64,000 nt of DNA from Pseudonocardia humida (GTDB lineage: Bacteria; Actinomycetota; Actinomycetes; Mycobacteriales; Pseudonocardiaceae): contig NZ_JAGSOV010000008.1 of assembly GCF_023898865.1 (NCBI RefSeq), positions 1 to 64,000 of the forward strand, in the 5' to 3' direction. The notes beneath the pieces were generated by a model. The model did no database searches. It was not told the origin of the DNA and saw only the letters and a list, made by a program, of their open reading frames with translations. Below are positions 8,568 through 17,062 of this stretch, one piece after another; the first letter of the stretch is position 1, and each line of letters begins with the position of its first letter. Both the position numbers and the translations under genes were made by a program.

Positions 8568-9971
8568 TCAGCCGAAGCGCACCGGCTGGCCCGTCGCCTC
8601 CAGCACCGCCAGCCACAGGTCGCCGTGCGGGTCGACCTGGTTGCGCCGGCTGACCGCCGTCTTCATCGGGATGTGCACGAACCGGCGCCGGTACCGCCCG
8701 ACCACCATCTCCGTGCGCCCGGACATCGCCGCGTGCACCGCGGCCTGCGAGAGCCGCACGCAGTAGACGCTGTCGTAGGGGTTGGCCGGGACGCTGCGGA
8801 TGGCGTAGCTCGGGTCGATGTAGCGGATGGAGGTGTCGATCCCGGCGCCGGCGAAGTGATCGGCGATGCGCCGGCGCAGGTACGGGCCGATGTCCTGCAG
8901 CCGGGTGTTGCCCGAGGCGTCGTGACCGGCGTGCGGGTCGCCGACGAGGTCCTGGCCTGCGCCCTCGGCGACCACCGCGACCGCGTGCCCGCGCTCCTCC
9001 ACCCGCCGCCGCAGGTGCGCGAGCACGCCGTTCTCGCCGTCGAGGGCGAAGGGCACCTCGGGGATCAGCACGACGTCGGCCCCGCTGCGGGCCAGCGCGG
9101 CGTAGCTGGCGATGAAGCCGGAGTGCCTGCCCATCAGCTTGACCAGGCCGACGCCGTTCGCGGTGGACTTGGCCTCCACCTGCGCGGCCCGGATGGAGTC
9201 GCTGGCCAGGCCGAACGCGGTCTGGAAGCCGAAGCTCTGGTCGATGTAGGGGATGTCGTTGTCGATGGTCTTCGGCACGCCGACCACCGAGATCAGCAGG
9301 TTGCGCTCGGCGATCACGCGCGCCACCTCCATGGCGCCGCGCATGGAGCCGTCGCCGCCGACCACGAACAGGATGTTGACGTGCAGCCGCTCCAGGCAGT
9401 CGACGATCTCCTCGGGGTCCTGCGGGCCGCGGGAGGTGCCGAGCACGGTGCCGCCGTCGGTGGCGATGTCGCGCACCGACTGCGGCGTCAGCTCGACGAC
9501 GTCGTGCCCGTAGGACGCGCAGAAGCCCTGGTAGCCGTTGCGGATGCCGACGACGCGGCGCACCCGGTAGTGGTGGGTCAGGCTGCGGACCAGCCCGGCG
9601 ATCACGTCGTTGAGGCCGGGGCACAGCCCGCCGCAGGTGACGATGGCCGCGCGGGTCTTCGACGGGTCGAAGAAGATCTTCCGCCGGGGGCCGCACGGCT
9701 CCATGCCGGGCAGCTGGTCGGCCGCGACGCCGCGGGCGGCGACGCCGGCGACGGTGTCGTCGAGCAGGACGCGGTCGTTCTCGTGGGCGTAGTGCTCGCT
9801 GGTGCGGCGGGCGCCCAGCAGCGGCTCCATCGGGGAGGTGATGCGGGCGGGGCCGAGGGTCCGCACCCGCATGTCCGGGACGGGTTCGGGGCGGGGCAGT
9901 TCGACGACGTCGGCCGAGTAGCCGCCCGCGTCGGCGGTGTCCGCGGGGATCGGGTCGAAGGCGCTGGTCAC
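8568..9971 (-). CDS. pfkA: ATP-dependent 6-phosphofructokinase (long, group III type)
   Basis: Phosphorylates fructose 6-phosphate to the 1,6-bisphosphate, the committed glycolytic step. The 467-residue length, about 100-150 more than E. coli PfkA, fits the plant/trypanosome/spirochaete-type branch. GGDGS near residue 205 keeps the Gly that favours ATP, while PKTIDND near 233-239 has the Lys seen in PPi enzymes and in this ATP-using branch; the combination points to ATP. Substrate segments MGRHSGFIA, IPEVPF and YIDPSY are present. I chose GTG at 9971 because upstream codons are poor. No linked glycolytic genes. Confidence 0.88.
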   Translation of the reverse strand: MTSAFDPIPADTADAGGYSADVVELPRPEPVPDMRVRTLGPARITSPMEPLLGARRTSEHYAHENDRVLLDDTVAGVAARGVAADQLPGMEPCGPRRKIFFDPSKTRAAIVTCGGLCPGLNDVIAGLVRSLTHHYRVRRVVGIRNGYQGFCASYGHDVVELTPQSVRDIATDGGTVLGTSRGPQDPEEIVDCLERLHVNILFVVGGDGSMRGAMEVARVIAERNLLISVVGVPKTIDNDIPYIDQSFGFQTAFGLASDSIRAAQVEAKSTANGVGLVKLMGRHSGFIASYAALARSGADVVLIPEVPFALDGENGVLAHLRRRVEERGHAVAVVAEGAGQDLVGDPHAGHDASGNTRLQDIGPYLRRRIADHFAGAGIDTSIRYIDPSYAIRSVPANPYDSVYCVRLSQAAVHAAMSGRTEMVVGRYRRRFVHIPMKTAVSRRNQVDPHGDLWLAVLEATGQPVRFG

Positions 9972-10113
9972 GGCACTCCCAGGGGCAACGGGCTGCGATC
10001 CGGTCGGCGGGGCCCGCGCCGCGCCGGTGAGGCCGCGACCCGCTCGTCTGTACCGTTCCAGTGTGCCCCGGTCCGACGGCCGGACCAAGGGGGTTCGCCG
10101 AGGTCGCCGACGG

Positions 10114-10400
10114 TCAGCGCAGGCGCACGGACAGCGACCCCAGCCGGCGCACGCCGGGCATCGCCAGCCATCGCGGCTCGGCTCCGTCCAGGGCCATCCC
10201 CGGGAGCCGGTCGGTGATCGGCAGCGGGTAGGCGCACTCGCCGATCAGCTCGGCGGTCGGGCCCATGCCGTCGATCAGCTCGGCGGTGATCTCCTCGACC
10301 CGCGGGCGCAGCCCGTTCACCCGGCGCACCGTGAACGCCCGCGACACCAGCTTGCGCAGCCGGACGTGGTGGTGGTCATCGGGCGCTCCGTCCTGGCGGC
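10114..10400 (-). pseudogene. Internally deleted cytochrome P450 remnant
   Basis: Reading leftward, HHHVRLRKLVSRAFTVRRV and LRPRVEEITAELID...AYPLPIT is the P450 helix C/D region that normally follows DHTRLR. After PLPIT the sequence jumps directly to PRWLAMPGVRRLGSLSVRLR, the usual extreme C terminus. The oxygen-binding I helix, the ExxR motif and the haem-Cys loop, roughly 230 residues, are absent, and so is the first third. The frame stays open across the junction, consistent with an in-frame deletion. It cannot encode an active P450. Confidence 0.75.
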
Positions 10401-10489
10401 TGCGTCGGGTACGCCGGGAACGGTGCCGGCCTTCAAGTCGGCTCCGGCGCGGTTTTCAGCCGGTCGCGCGCGGCCCACGATCCGCACCG

Positions 10490-10885
10490 TCAGCGCAGGC
10501 CCAGCGCGCGGTGCACGGCGATCTCGATGACGACGCGCTCCGGGTTGACCCGGGGCCGGCGGTAGCGCACGGCGTAGCGGGCGACGGCGTCGGCCACGGC
10601 GTCCGGGTCGTCGCGCACCACGGCCGAGCCCTCCAGCGTCGACCAGAGCCTGCCCTCGACCTGCGAGACCACCGCGACGCCGGTGGCGCGCACGTTGCGC
10701 ACCTTCTGCGAGCCGCCGCCGCAGATCACTCGGGCCAGCCCCGCCTCGACGTCGAGCGTGACGCCGACGGGCACGGCGTGCGGGCTGCCGTCGCGACGCA
10801 GTGTGACCAGCGTCGCGAGCCGGCGGACGGTCCAGAAGTCGACGAACTCCGGCGAGGCCGTCCGGAGGTCCAGGGGGTGTGACAC
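10490..10885 (-). CDS. PPOX-class F420-dependent enzyme family protein
   Basis: A 131-residue split-barrel flavin/deazaflavin-binding protein. FVDFWTVRRLATLVTLRRDGSPHAVPVGVTLD and the later GSQKVRNVRATGVAVVSQVEGRLWSTLEGSAVVRDD are typical of the actinobacterial F420-dependent PPOX family, which covers reductases such as F420-linked biliverdin reductase. It is complete and of usual length. It is divergent from an MFS exporter across a short gap with a perfect dyad at 10904-10916, so both may share a regulator. The substrate is unknown. Confidence 0.85.
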   Translation of the reverse strand: MSHPLDLRTASPEFVDFWTVRRLATLVTLRRDGSPHAVPVGVTLDVEAGLARVICGGGSQKVRNVRATGVAVVSQVEGRLWSTLEGSAVVRDDPDAVADAVARYAVRYRRPRVNPERVVIEIAVHRALGLR

Positions 10886-10903
10886 AGGTCGAGCCTATTC
10901 AAC

Positions 10904-10916
10904 TTGCCAATGGCAA
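10904..10916. promoter_or_regulatory. Putative operator overlapping MFS start codon
   Basis: TTGCCA-A-TGGCAA is a perfect 6-bp inverted repeat between the divergent PPOX and MFS genes. The centre base is the A of the best ATG, so bound protein would block translation start or a leaderless transcript start. No regulator gene is adjacent. Confidence 0.45.
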
Positions 10917-12397
10917 CTATTCCGTGGTCACCTGAATCGGTGCCCGACCCCGCGTCCCCCGCTCCACCGGCCGAGCGAAGCCCTCGCCCTTCCCTGGTGA
11001 TCCTCGTACTGGCCTCCTGCGGGCTGGCCGTGTCGCTGATGCAGACCCTGGTCGTGCCGCTGCTGCCGCAGTTCCCGCGGCTGCTGGACACCTCCCCGGC
11101 CACCGTGGCCTGGCTGGTGACCGCGACGCTGGTCGCCGGGGCGGTGTGCGCGCCGCTGCTGGGCAGGCTCGGCGACATGTACGGGCGGAAGCGGATGCTG
11201 GTGCTGGCGCTCGCGGTGGTCACCGCGGGCTCGGTGCTCGGGGCGGTGGCGCCCGGGGTCGAGGTGCTGATCGTGGCCCGGGTCCTGCAGGGCGCCTCGC
11301 TCGGCGTGGTGCCGCTGGGCATCAGCATCATGCGCGGCGTCCTGCCCGAGGGTCGCGTGGGCAGCGGGGTCGCCCTGATGAGCTCGTCGCTGGGCATCGG
11401 CGGCGCGATCGGTCTACCGATCACCGGCCTGGTCGCCGAGCACCTGGGCTGGCGGTGGCTGTTCGCCGGGGCCGCCGTGCTCTGCGCGGTGCTGCTGGCG
11501 CTGGTCCAGCGGATGGTGGCGGAGTCGCCGGAGCGCACGGGGGGCCGGTTCGACCTGCTCGGCGCGCTCGGGCTGGGCGCGGCGCTGGTCAGCCTGCTGC
11601 TGGCCATCTCGAAGGGCAGCGAGTGGGGCTGGTCCAGCCCCCGGGTGCTCGGCCTGCTGGCCGCGGCCGTGGTGCTGTTCGCCCTGTGGGGCCGGCTGGA
11701 GCTGCGCGTGCGCGCCCCGCTGGTCGACCTGCGGGTCTCGGCGCGCCCCGCGGTGCTGTGGACGAACGTGGCCTCGGTGCTCATCGGGTTCTCGATGTTC
11801 GCCGGCTTCCTGCTGACCACCCAGGTGCTGCAGGCGCCCACCTCCACCGGCTACGGCCAGGGCCTGTCGCTGATCGCGGCGGGCATGGTCCTGCTGCCCG
11901 TCGGCGCCGTGATGGTGGTCTTCTCGCCGATCTCGGCGCGGATCTCCGACCGGCGCGGCGCGCGCACCACGCTCCTCATCGGCGCGGTCATCCTGACCGC
12001 GGGAAACCTCTGGCAGGCGACGATCCCGCCGACCGTCCCGCTGATCATGGCGGCCACCACGGTCACCTCGATCGGCGCGGCACTGGCCTACTCGGCCATC
12101 CCGATGCTGATCATGGACGCGGTGCCGTCCTCGGAGACGGCCGCCGCGAACAGCCTCAACTCGCTGATGCGGATGCTGGGCACGTCCTCGTGCAGCGCGT
12201 TCACCGCCGCCGTCGCCTCCGGGATGATCATGCAGGTGGACGGGCACGCGGTGCCGACGGGCGGCGCGTACACGGTCGTGTACCTGGCCGCGGCCGGCGC
12301 CGGGCTGGCCGCGGTGCTGATCATGGCGGCCCTCCCGCGCCTGGTGCGCGGCCGCCGGTCCGCGGCGGTCGTCACGCCGGCCGCGGCCTCGGTCTGA
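10910..12397 (+). CDS. MFS multidrug transporter (DHA2-like)
   Basis: A 495-residue exporter-type membrane protein. Motif A appears as GRLGDMYGRKRMLV after helix 2, motif C-like GIGGAIGLPITG follows in helix 5, and the length suggests 14 helices. The start is uncertain: TTG at 10904, ATG at 10910 or GTG at 10940 are all in frame and none has a clear ribosome site; I give the ATG. It lies divergent to the PPOX gene and convergent with a thioesterase gene 7 bp away. Substrate unknown. Confidence 0.85.
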   Translation: MATIPWSPESVPDPASPAPPAERSPRPSLVILVLASCGLAVSLMQTLVVPLLPQFPRLLDTSPATVAWLVTATLVAGAVCAPLLGRLGDMYGRKRMLVLALAVVTAGSVLGAVAPGVEVLIVARVLQGASLGVVPLGISIMRGVLPEGRVGSGVALMSSSLGIGGAIGLPITGLVAEHLGWRWLFAGAAVLCAVLLALVQRMVAESPERTGGRFDLLGALGLGAALVSLLLAISKGSEWGWSSPRVLGLLAAAVVLFALWGRLELRVRAPLVDLRVSARPAVLWTNVASVLIGFSMFAGFLLTTQVLQAPTSTGYGQGLSLIAAGMVLLPVGAVMVVFSPISARISDRRGARTTLLIGAVILTAGNLWQATIPPTVPLIMAATTVTSIGAALAYSAIPMLIMDAVPSSETAAANSLNSLMRMLGTSSCSAFTAAVASGMIMQVDGHAVPTGGAYTVVYLAAAGAGLAAVLIMAALPRLVRGRRSAAVVTPAAASV

Positions 12398-12404
12398 GCC
12401 CCGC

Positions 12405-12929
12405 TCAGCGCCCGGGCCGGAAGACCATGCAGCTGCTGGTGGCGTGCGCGACCAGCCGGCCCTGGGAGTCCAGCAGCCGGGCCTCGGCCAGCGCGGTGCG
12501 CCCGCCCAGGTGCACCAGCAGACCCTCGCAGCGCACCCGACCGGAGCCGGCGTGCAACGCCCGGATGAACTTCACCGTGAGGTCCAGGCTGGTGTAGCGG
12601 GCGCCGGCGGGCAGCGCGCTGTGCACCGCGCAGCCGCACGCCGAGTCGAGCAGGGTGGCGTAGACGCCGCCGTGCACGGAGCCGATCGGGTTGAAGTGGT
12701 ACTCGGCGGGCTCGAACGAGAACACCACCTGCCCCTCGTCCACCTCGTCCACGGCGAAGCCGAGGGTGCCCGCGATCGGCGGGCCGGGCACCTCGCCCGC
12801 GGCCATCATCCGCAGGAAGGTCAACCCGTCGACCTCGGCGGCGGCTGCGGCGGTGCGCATCGGGTCCTCCCAGGTGTGGGTCCGCTCGCGGGTGCCCGCG
12901 GTGGTCGGGTCGGGCTCGGTGACGGTCAT
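12405..12929 (-). CDS. PaaI-family hotdog-fold thioesterase
   Basis: A 174-residue protein with the PaaI hotdog signature: FNPIGSVHGGVYATLLDSACGCAVHSALP contains the HGG motif and the helix Asp used for acyl-CoA thioester hydrolysis. TSLDLTVKFIRAL and GRLVAHATSSCMVFRP complete the sheet. About 45 N-terminal residues precede the fold. The ATG overlaps the stop of an upstream MFS gene by 4 bases, so the two form an operon. It probably hydrolyses an aromatic or medium acyl-CoA; the identity is not visible. Confidence 0.88.
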   Translation of the reverse strand: MTVTEPDPTTAGTRERTHTWEDPMRTAAAAAEVDGLTFLRMMAAGEVPGPPIAGTLGFAVDEVDEGQVVFSFEPAEYHFNPIGSVHGGVYATLLDSACGCAVHSALPAGARYTSLDLTVKFIRALHAGSGRVRCEGLLVHLGGRTALAEARLLDSQGRLVAHATSSCMVFRPGR

Positions 12930-14329
12930 GTGGGCTCCTCGGCGACGACGGGACGGGGTGCGGGAATGGTCAGAGCGGGGGCGCGGGTGCGGCCGACGGC
13001 CAGCCCGCAGCCGACGGTGAGCAGCGCGGTGGCCGTCATGACCCACCAGCCGGCCCGGAAGGTGCCCAGCTCGGCCGAGCCGGCCAGCGCGGAGAGCAGC
13101 ACGGCGATGCCGAGCACGGCGCCGATCTGGCGGGCGCAGGTGCCCACGGCGCTGCCCGTGGCGAAGTGCGCGGCGGGCAGCCGGGCCACGCTCGCCGTGG
13201 CCAGCCCGGAGTACACGAGCCCGACCCCGGCACCGTTGAGCAGCGTGGCCGGCAGGAAGACCGCGAGGTAGGCGGGCTCGGGCCCGACCCGGGTGGCGAA
13301 CAGCAGGCAGCCCAGGGCGAACAGCAGCGCGCCGGGCACGATCGACGCCCTGGCCCCGAACCGGTCGCTGATCCGCCCGCCCACCGTCGACCCGACCGCG
13401 GCCATGATCGGGCCCGGCGTCACCGCGACCCCGGCCAGCAGCGTCGGGTACGCCCACACGCCGGTCATGAACAGCACGTTCGACAGCAGCAGCGCGTAGA
13501 AGCCGCCGGAGAACACCAGGTAGCCGAGCACGGCCGCGGAGAACGACCGGACGGCGAACAGCTCGGGGGCGACCAGCGGGTTGGGCACGCGCCGGCCGCG
13601 CCACGCGAACAGCGCCACCAGCACCACCCCGCCGACCAGCGGCGCGAGCGTGGCGGACGCGACCCAGGAGCCGCCCTCGCCGCTCACGATGCCCAGCGAC
13701 ACCAGCGCGACGCCGGAGCCGAGCAGCAGCACGCTCAGCGCGTCGGGCAGACCGACCCCCTCGCCGCGCGACTCGGCGAGCACCCGCAGGGCGATCACCA
13801 GCGTCAGCGCCACGATCGGCAGGTTGACCAGGAACACCGCGCGCCAGCCGAAGACCTCCACCAGCAGGCCGCCCAGCGCCGGGCCGGTGGCCGCGGCGAT
13901 GCCGCCCATGGCGCCCCAGGTGCCGATGGCGGCGCCGCGGCGCTCGGGTGGGAACGCCGGCAGCAGCAGCGCCAGCGACGCCGGCACCAGCATGGCCGCC
14001 GCCGCGGCCTGCAGTACGCGGGCCCCCACCAGCAGGGCCGCCGTCGGGGCGAAGGCGCACGCCGCGGACGCCACGGCGAACAGCGCGAGCCCGGTGACGA
14101 AGACGCGGCGGCGCCCGTACAGGTCGGCGGCGCGCCCGGCCGGGATGAGCAGCGCCGCGAACACCACGTTGTAGGCGCTGAAGACCCAGGACAGGTCGGC
14201 CAGGGAGGCCGAGTCGAAGGACCGGGAGATGGCCGGGAAGGCGATGTTGAGGATCGTGACGTCGAGGAACGCCAGGAACGTGGCCAGCGAGCAGACGGCG
14301 AGCACGGCGCCGGGCCGCTGGGTCCCCAT
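12926..14329 (-). CDS. DHA2-family MFS exporter
   Basis: A 467-residue transporter with LAFLDVTILNIAFPAISRSF in helix 1, GRAADLYGRRRVFV as motif A, and GGIAAATGPALGGLLVEVFGWRAVF in the helix 5/6 region, all typical of 14-helix proton-driven drug exporters. The final 30 residues are a Pro-rich cytosolic tail. The gene is coupled to the downstream thioesterase by an ATGA overlap and is divergent from an HxlR regulator 56 bp away, which probably controls it through the nested dyads at 14339-14379. Confidence 0.88.
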   Translation of the reverse strand: MGTQRPGAVLAVCSLATFLAFLDVTILNIAFPAISRSFDSASLADLSWVFSAYNVVFAALLIPAGRAADLYGRRRVFVTGLALFAVASAACAFAPTAALLVGARVLQAAAAAMLVPASLALLLPAFPPERRGAAIGTWGAMGGIAAATGPALGGLLVEVFGWRAVFLVNLPIVALTLVIALRVLAESRGEGVGLPDALSVLLLGSGVALVSLGIVSGEGGSWVASATLAPLVGGVVLVALFAWRGRRVPNPLVAPELFAVRSFSAAVLGYLVFSGGFYALLLSNVLFMTGVWAYPTLLAGVAVTPGPIMAAVGSTVGGRISDRFGARASIVPGALLFALGCLLFATRVGPEPAYLAVFLPATLLNGAGVGLVYSGLATASVARLPAAHFATGSAVGTCARQIGAVLGIAVLLSALAGSAELGTFRAGWWVMTATALLTVGCGLAVGRTRAPALTIPAPRPVVAEEPT

Positions 14330-14338
14330 GAGAAACGC

Positions 14339-14379
14339 AGCGTAGAGAGCTGGGTTGTTGTTAGCAACCCCGCTACGCT
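14339..14379. promoter_or_regulatory. Nested dyads in MFS/HxlR divergent promoter
   Basis: Two perfect inverted repeats are nested: AGCGTAG (14339-14345) with CTACGCT (14373-14379), and GGGTTG (14352-14357) with CAACCC (14365-14370). Together they fill most of the 56-bp gap, so a bound HxlR dimer could control both divergent genes. Confidence 0.55.
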
Positions 14380-14385
14380 GGGTCC

Positions 14386-14856
14386 GTGGACTGGACCGAG
14401 TTCGACAGCAGCCGCTGCTCGGTGGCGCGCGCCGCGGGCGTGGTCGGGGACGCGTGGACCGTGCTGGTGCTGCGCGACCTGTTCAACGGCATCCGCCGCT
14501 TCGACGACCTCACCGAGCACCTGGGCATCGCCCGCAACGTGCTCACCCGCCGACTGTCCGCCCTGGTCGACGAGGGCATCGTCGTCCGCGTCCCCTACCG
14601 GGAACCGGGCAGCCGCGAGCGCCACGAGTACCGGCTCACCGCCGCCGGCCGCGACCTGCGCCCGGTCATCCTGGCCATGCTGGCCTGGGGCGACGTGCAC
14701 CGCGCCGACGGCTTCGGGCCGCCGATGCGCGTCGAGCACGCCGAGTGCGGGGCGGGGGTGCACGTCGAACTGCGCTGCGACGAGGGCCACCTGGTGACGC
14801 CGACGACGCGGCTGCGCGCCGTCCCCGGCCCCGGCGCCCGCGTCGCCGCCGACTGA
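14386..14856 (+). CDS. HxlR-family transcriptional regulator
   Basis: A 156-residue winged-helix regulator. CSVARAAGVVGDAWTVLVLRDLFNGIRRFDDL followed by LGIARNVLTRRLSALVDEGIVVRVPYR is the HxlR DNA-binding core, a group that often senses aldehydes or redox stress. The GTG start was chosen because it gives the usual N-terminal Cys and no upstream start is possible. The C-terminal 40 residues (VEHAECGAGVHVELRCDEGHLV) contain two Cys and two His and could bind metal, as in many long HxlR proteins. It probably represses the divergent MFS-thioesterase operon. Confidence 0.88.
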   Translation: MDWTEFDSSRCSVARAAGVVGDAWTVLVLRDLFNGIRRFDDLTEHLGIARNVLTRRLSALVDEGIVVRVPYREPGSRERHEYRLTAAGRDLRPVILAMLAWGDVHRADGFGPPMRVEHAECGAGVHVELRCDEGHLVTPTTRLRAVPGPGARVAAD

Positions 14857-14918
14857 CCCCGCACCCCTCCCCCACGCCCGTCGCCCCGCCCACCCCGCCC
14901 GCCTCGCCCACCTCTCGT

Positions 14919-14975
14919 GGTTCAGGAAAGCCACGATGCTGCCCGCAGAGGGCGGCATCGTGGCTCTCCTGAACC
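14919..14975. repeat. 57-bp dispersed palindrome, copy 1 (possible terminator)
   Basis: GGTTCAGGAAAGCCACGATG begins a near-perfect hairpin whose other arm ends with the complement CATCGTGGCTCTCCTGAACC, around a CTGCCCGCAGAGGGCGG centre. It sits between the convergent HxlR and VOC genes. A second copy is at 51020-51076. The long stem could stop transcription from both sides, but there is no T-run. Confidence 0.75.
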
Positions 14976-14999
14976 GGGCGGGCGGGGACGGCGACGGGG

Positions 15000-15716
15000 T
15001 CAGTCGCGCAGGCGGGCCGCCAGTTCGGCGGCGACGGCGAGGTCGTCGGCGAGGACGTCGCGCTCGGCGTCGGACAGCTCCATCCCCGCCACCTCCGCCA
15101 GCAGCGCCGCGGCTCCGTCGCGGTCGTCGGTGCGGACCAGCAGCTCGATCAGGAAGATCAGCGCGGGCACGCGCTCGGTGGCCGGGGCGTCGGCGTGCCG
15201 GGCGAGCCCGTTCTCCAGCACCCGCACGCCCGCCGCCTCGTCGCCGTGCGCGTCGGCCTGCCGGGCCGCGTTGGCCACGACCCTGGTCAGCCGTTCGCGC
15301 GCGGGCGCGCCGCCTTCGTCGTCGCCGTAGGCGCTGATCCGCAGCCAGTTGCCGCCCGGGTCGACCACCGAGAAGCCGGCCGAGGTGCCCTGCTTGGCGC
15401 GGGGCCGGGTCATCCGCGGGATGCCGGACAGCGGGACCCGGCCGAACAGCTCGCGCAGCCCGGCGGCGAACGCCCGGTGCAGGGCTCCGGTGTCCTCCAC
15501 GAGCACGACGACGGTGCCCATCGAGTCGGCCGGGTCGAACCCCTCGACGGAGAAGAAGTGCAGCTCGATCCCGCCGCGCCGGACCGCGGCGAACGGGTTG
15601 GGGCGCTGCTGGCGGTAGGTCAGCTCGAACCCGAGCGCGTCGTAGAAGGGCAGGACGTCGTCGAGGTCGCGGCAGGGCAAACCGGGGATCACGGTCTCGG
15701 TGCGCACGAGAAACAT
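15000..15716 (-). CDS. VOC-family (glyoxalase-like) protein with helical C-terminal extension
   Basis: A 238-residue protein. Residues 1-125 are one vicinal-oxygen-chelate domain: PGLPCRDLDDVLPFYDALGFELTYRQ at the start and FSVVDPGGNWLRISAYG at the end. Bleomycin-resistance and glyoxalase proteins share this fold. The remaining ~110 residues are Ala/Leu/Glu-rich and look helical, with a TPR-like feel, which is unusual for single VOC proteins. It is divergent from a TetR gene with only 35 bp between, suggesting control by that regulator. Confidence 0.82.
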   Translation of the reverse strand: MFLVRTETVIPGLPCRDLDDVLPFYDALGFELTYRQQRPNPFAAVRRGGIELHFFSVEGFDPADSMGTVVVLVEDTGALHRAFAAGLRELFGRVPLSGIPRMTRPRAKQGTSAGFSVVDPGGNWLRISAYGDDEGGAPARERLTRVVANAARQADAHGDEAAGVRVLENGLARHADAPATERVPALIFLIELLVRTDDRDGAAALLAEVAGMELSDAERDVLADDLAVAAELAARLRD

Positions 15717-15751
15717 CGTACACTGTTCGGAGTATCGATCGGAGGAGACCG

Positions 15752-16531
15752 ATGGTGGAGTACGCCGGACGCGGCGACGCCGAGCGCACGATGGCGCTGC
15801 TCTGGGACGGCATCCCGACCCCGCGCCGGGGTCCACGCCCCCGCCTCGACCTCCCCCGCCTCGTCGACACCGCGATCGCCGAGGCCGACCGGGCCGGCCC
15901 CGACGCTCTGTCCATGCGCGCGCTCGCCCACGCACTCGGCATCGCCCCGGCTTCGCTGTACACCTACGTGCCCGGGAGGGCGGAGCTGCTGGAGCTGATG
16001 GTCGAGCGGGTCGTCGGCGCCCAACCCCTCCCCCGCCCCGACGCCGGCTGGCGCGCCGGCCTGCGCGACCTGGCCACCACCGACCTCGCCGCCTACCGCG
16101 CCCACCCCTGGCTCCTGCAGGTGGCCACCTCCCGCACGGTCTTCGGCCCGCACGTCATCGCCCGCTACGACGCCGCGCTGGCCCTCCTCGACGGCCACGG
16201 CATCCCTGCCGTCGAGATCACCGGCTGCGTGGCGGCCGTGGAGTCCTACACGCGCGGCGCCGCCTCCGCCGTGGTCGAGGCCGAACAGGCCCCCACCCGC
16301 ACCGGCAGCACCGACGACGAGTGGTGGGAGCGCCGAGCACCCCTGCTGGACGAGCGCATGCGCGGCCGGTTCCCCCGACTGGACGCCCTGGACCGGGCCG
16401 GCGCGTTCGCGGTCTCCGGCACCGACCTGCCGTACACGCTGCAACGCGCCCTGGACCGCTTCACCTACGGTCTGGACCTGCTCCTCGACGCCCTCGGCGC
16501 CCGGATCACCCGCTCCCCACCACCCGACTGA
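15752..16531 (+). CDS. TetR-family regulator (TetR_C type)
   Basis: A 259-residue TetR protein. The HTH is DALSMRALAHALGIAPASLYTYVPGRAELLELM. An N-terminal extension of about 40 residues precedes it, as in the tetracycline-repressor C-terminal group. The ATG has a strong ribosome site, GGAGGA, 5 bases upstream. The C-terminal ligand domain includes a Trp-rich DDEWWERRAPLL segment. It is divergent from the VOC gene and probably regulates it. Confidence 0.88.
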   Translation: MVEYAGRGDAERTMALLWDGIPTPRRGPRPRLDLPRLVDTAIAEADRAGPDALSMRALAHALGIAPASLYTYVPGRAELLELMVERVVGAQPLPRPDAGWRAGLRDLATTDLAAYRAHPWLLQVATSRTVFGPHVIARYDAALALLDGHGIPAVEITGCVAAVESYTRGAASAVVEAEQAPTRTGSTDDEWWERRAPLLDERMRGRFPRLDALDRAGAFAVSGTDLPYTLQRALDRFTYGLDLLLDALGARITRSPPPD

Positions 16532-16558
16532 CCGCCTCACCCCCGCCGCCAGCTCAGG

Positions 16559-16650
16559 GCGTCCTCGCAGCATCCGGGTGGTCCTCGCAGGGTCCACGCA
16601 CCCTGCGAGGACGCAGCCCACTCTGCGAGGACGCGCGGAGCCTGCGAGGC
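16559..16650. repeat. Palindromic CCTGCGAGGAC repeat cluster
   Basis: Five copies of the unit TGCGAGGAC or its complement occur in 92 bp. Two of them form a perfect 12-bp stem, GTCCTCGCAGGG (16581-16592) with CCCTGCGAGGAC (16601-16612), around an 8-base loop. The cluster lies between two convergent genes and could serve as a bidirectional terminator. Confidence 0.7.
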
Positions 16651-16658
16651 CGGACGGG

Positions 16659-17030
16659 TCAGAGCGTGCGCTGGTCGCGCCGGATGGGGTGGTCGGCGGG
16701 GACCTCGACCAGGACGATCCGGGTCCCGTCGGGGTCGGCGACCCACATCTCGTGCAGCCCCCACGGTTCCTGCCGCGGCTCGCGCACCACGTGCTCGGCC
16801 AGCTCGGCGTGCGCCGCGGCCAGGTCGCGCACCTGCAGCCACAGCGCCACCGCCGGGCCCGCGGGCTCGTCGGCGGCGCCGGAGAGCTCCAGGTGGCCGC
16901 CGCCGAGGAAGAAGACCGTGCCGCCGGGGAACTCGCGGGCCACCGCGAGCCCGAGGACGTCGCGGTAGAACGCGATGCTGCGCGCCATGTCCAACGGGTG
17001 GAGCAGTACGCGCGCGGCCAGGACCTCCAT
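16659..17030 (-). CDS. Small VOC-family (glyoxalase/bleomycin-resistance-like) protein
   Basis: A 123-residue single-domain VOC protein of usual length. It starts VLLHPLDMARSIAFYRDVLGLAVAREFPGG and ends GLHEMWVADPDGTRIVLVEVPADHP, giving the expected two beta-alpha-beta-beta-beta halves with His/Glu metal positions. Such proteins bind or convert small electrophiles. It lies 32 bp downstream of a hydrolase gene on the same strand and may share its transcript. Confidence 0.82.
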   Translation of the reverse strand: MEVLAARVLLHPLDMARSIAFYRDVLGLAVAREFPGGTVFFLGGGHLELSGAADEPAGPAVALWLQVRDLAAAHAELAEHVVREPRQEPWGLHEMWVADPDGTRIVLVEVPADHPIRRDQRTL

Positions 17031-17062
17031 CGGACCCCTTCCTTCGGATCAGTGCCTGCGGG

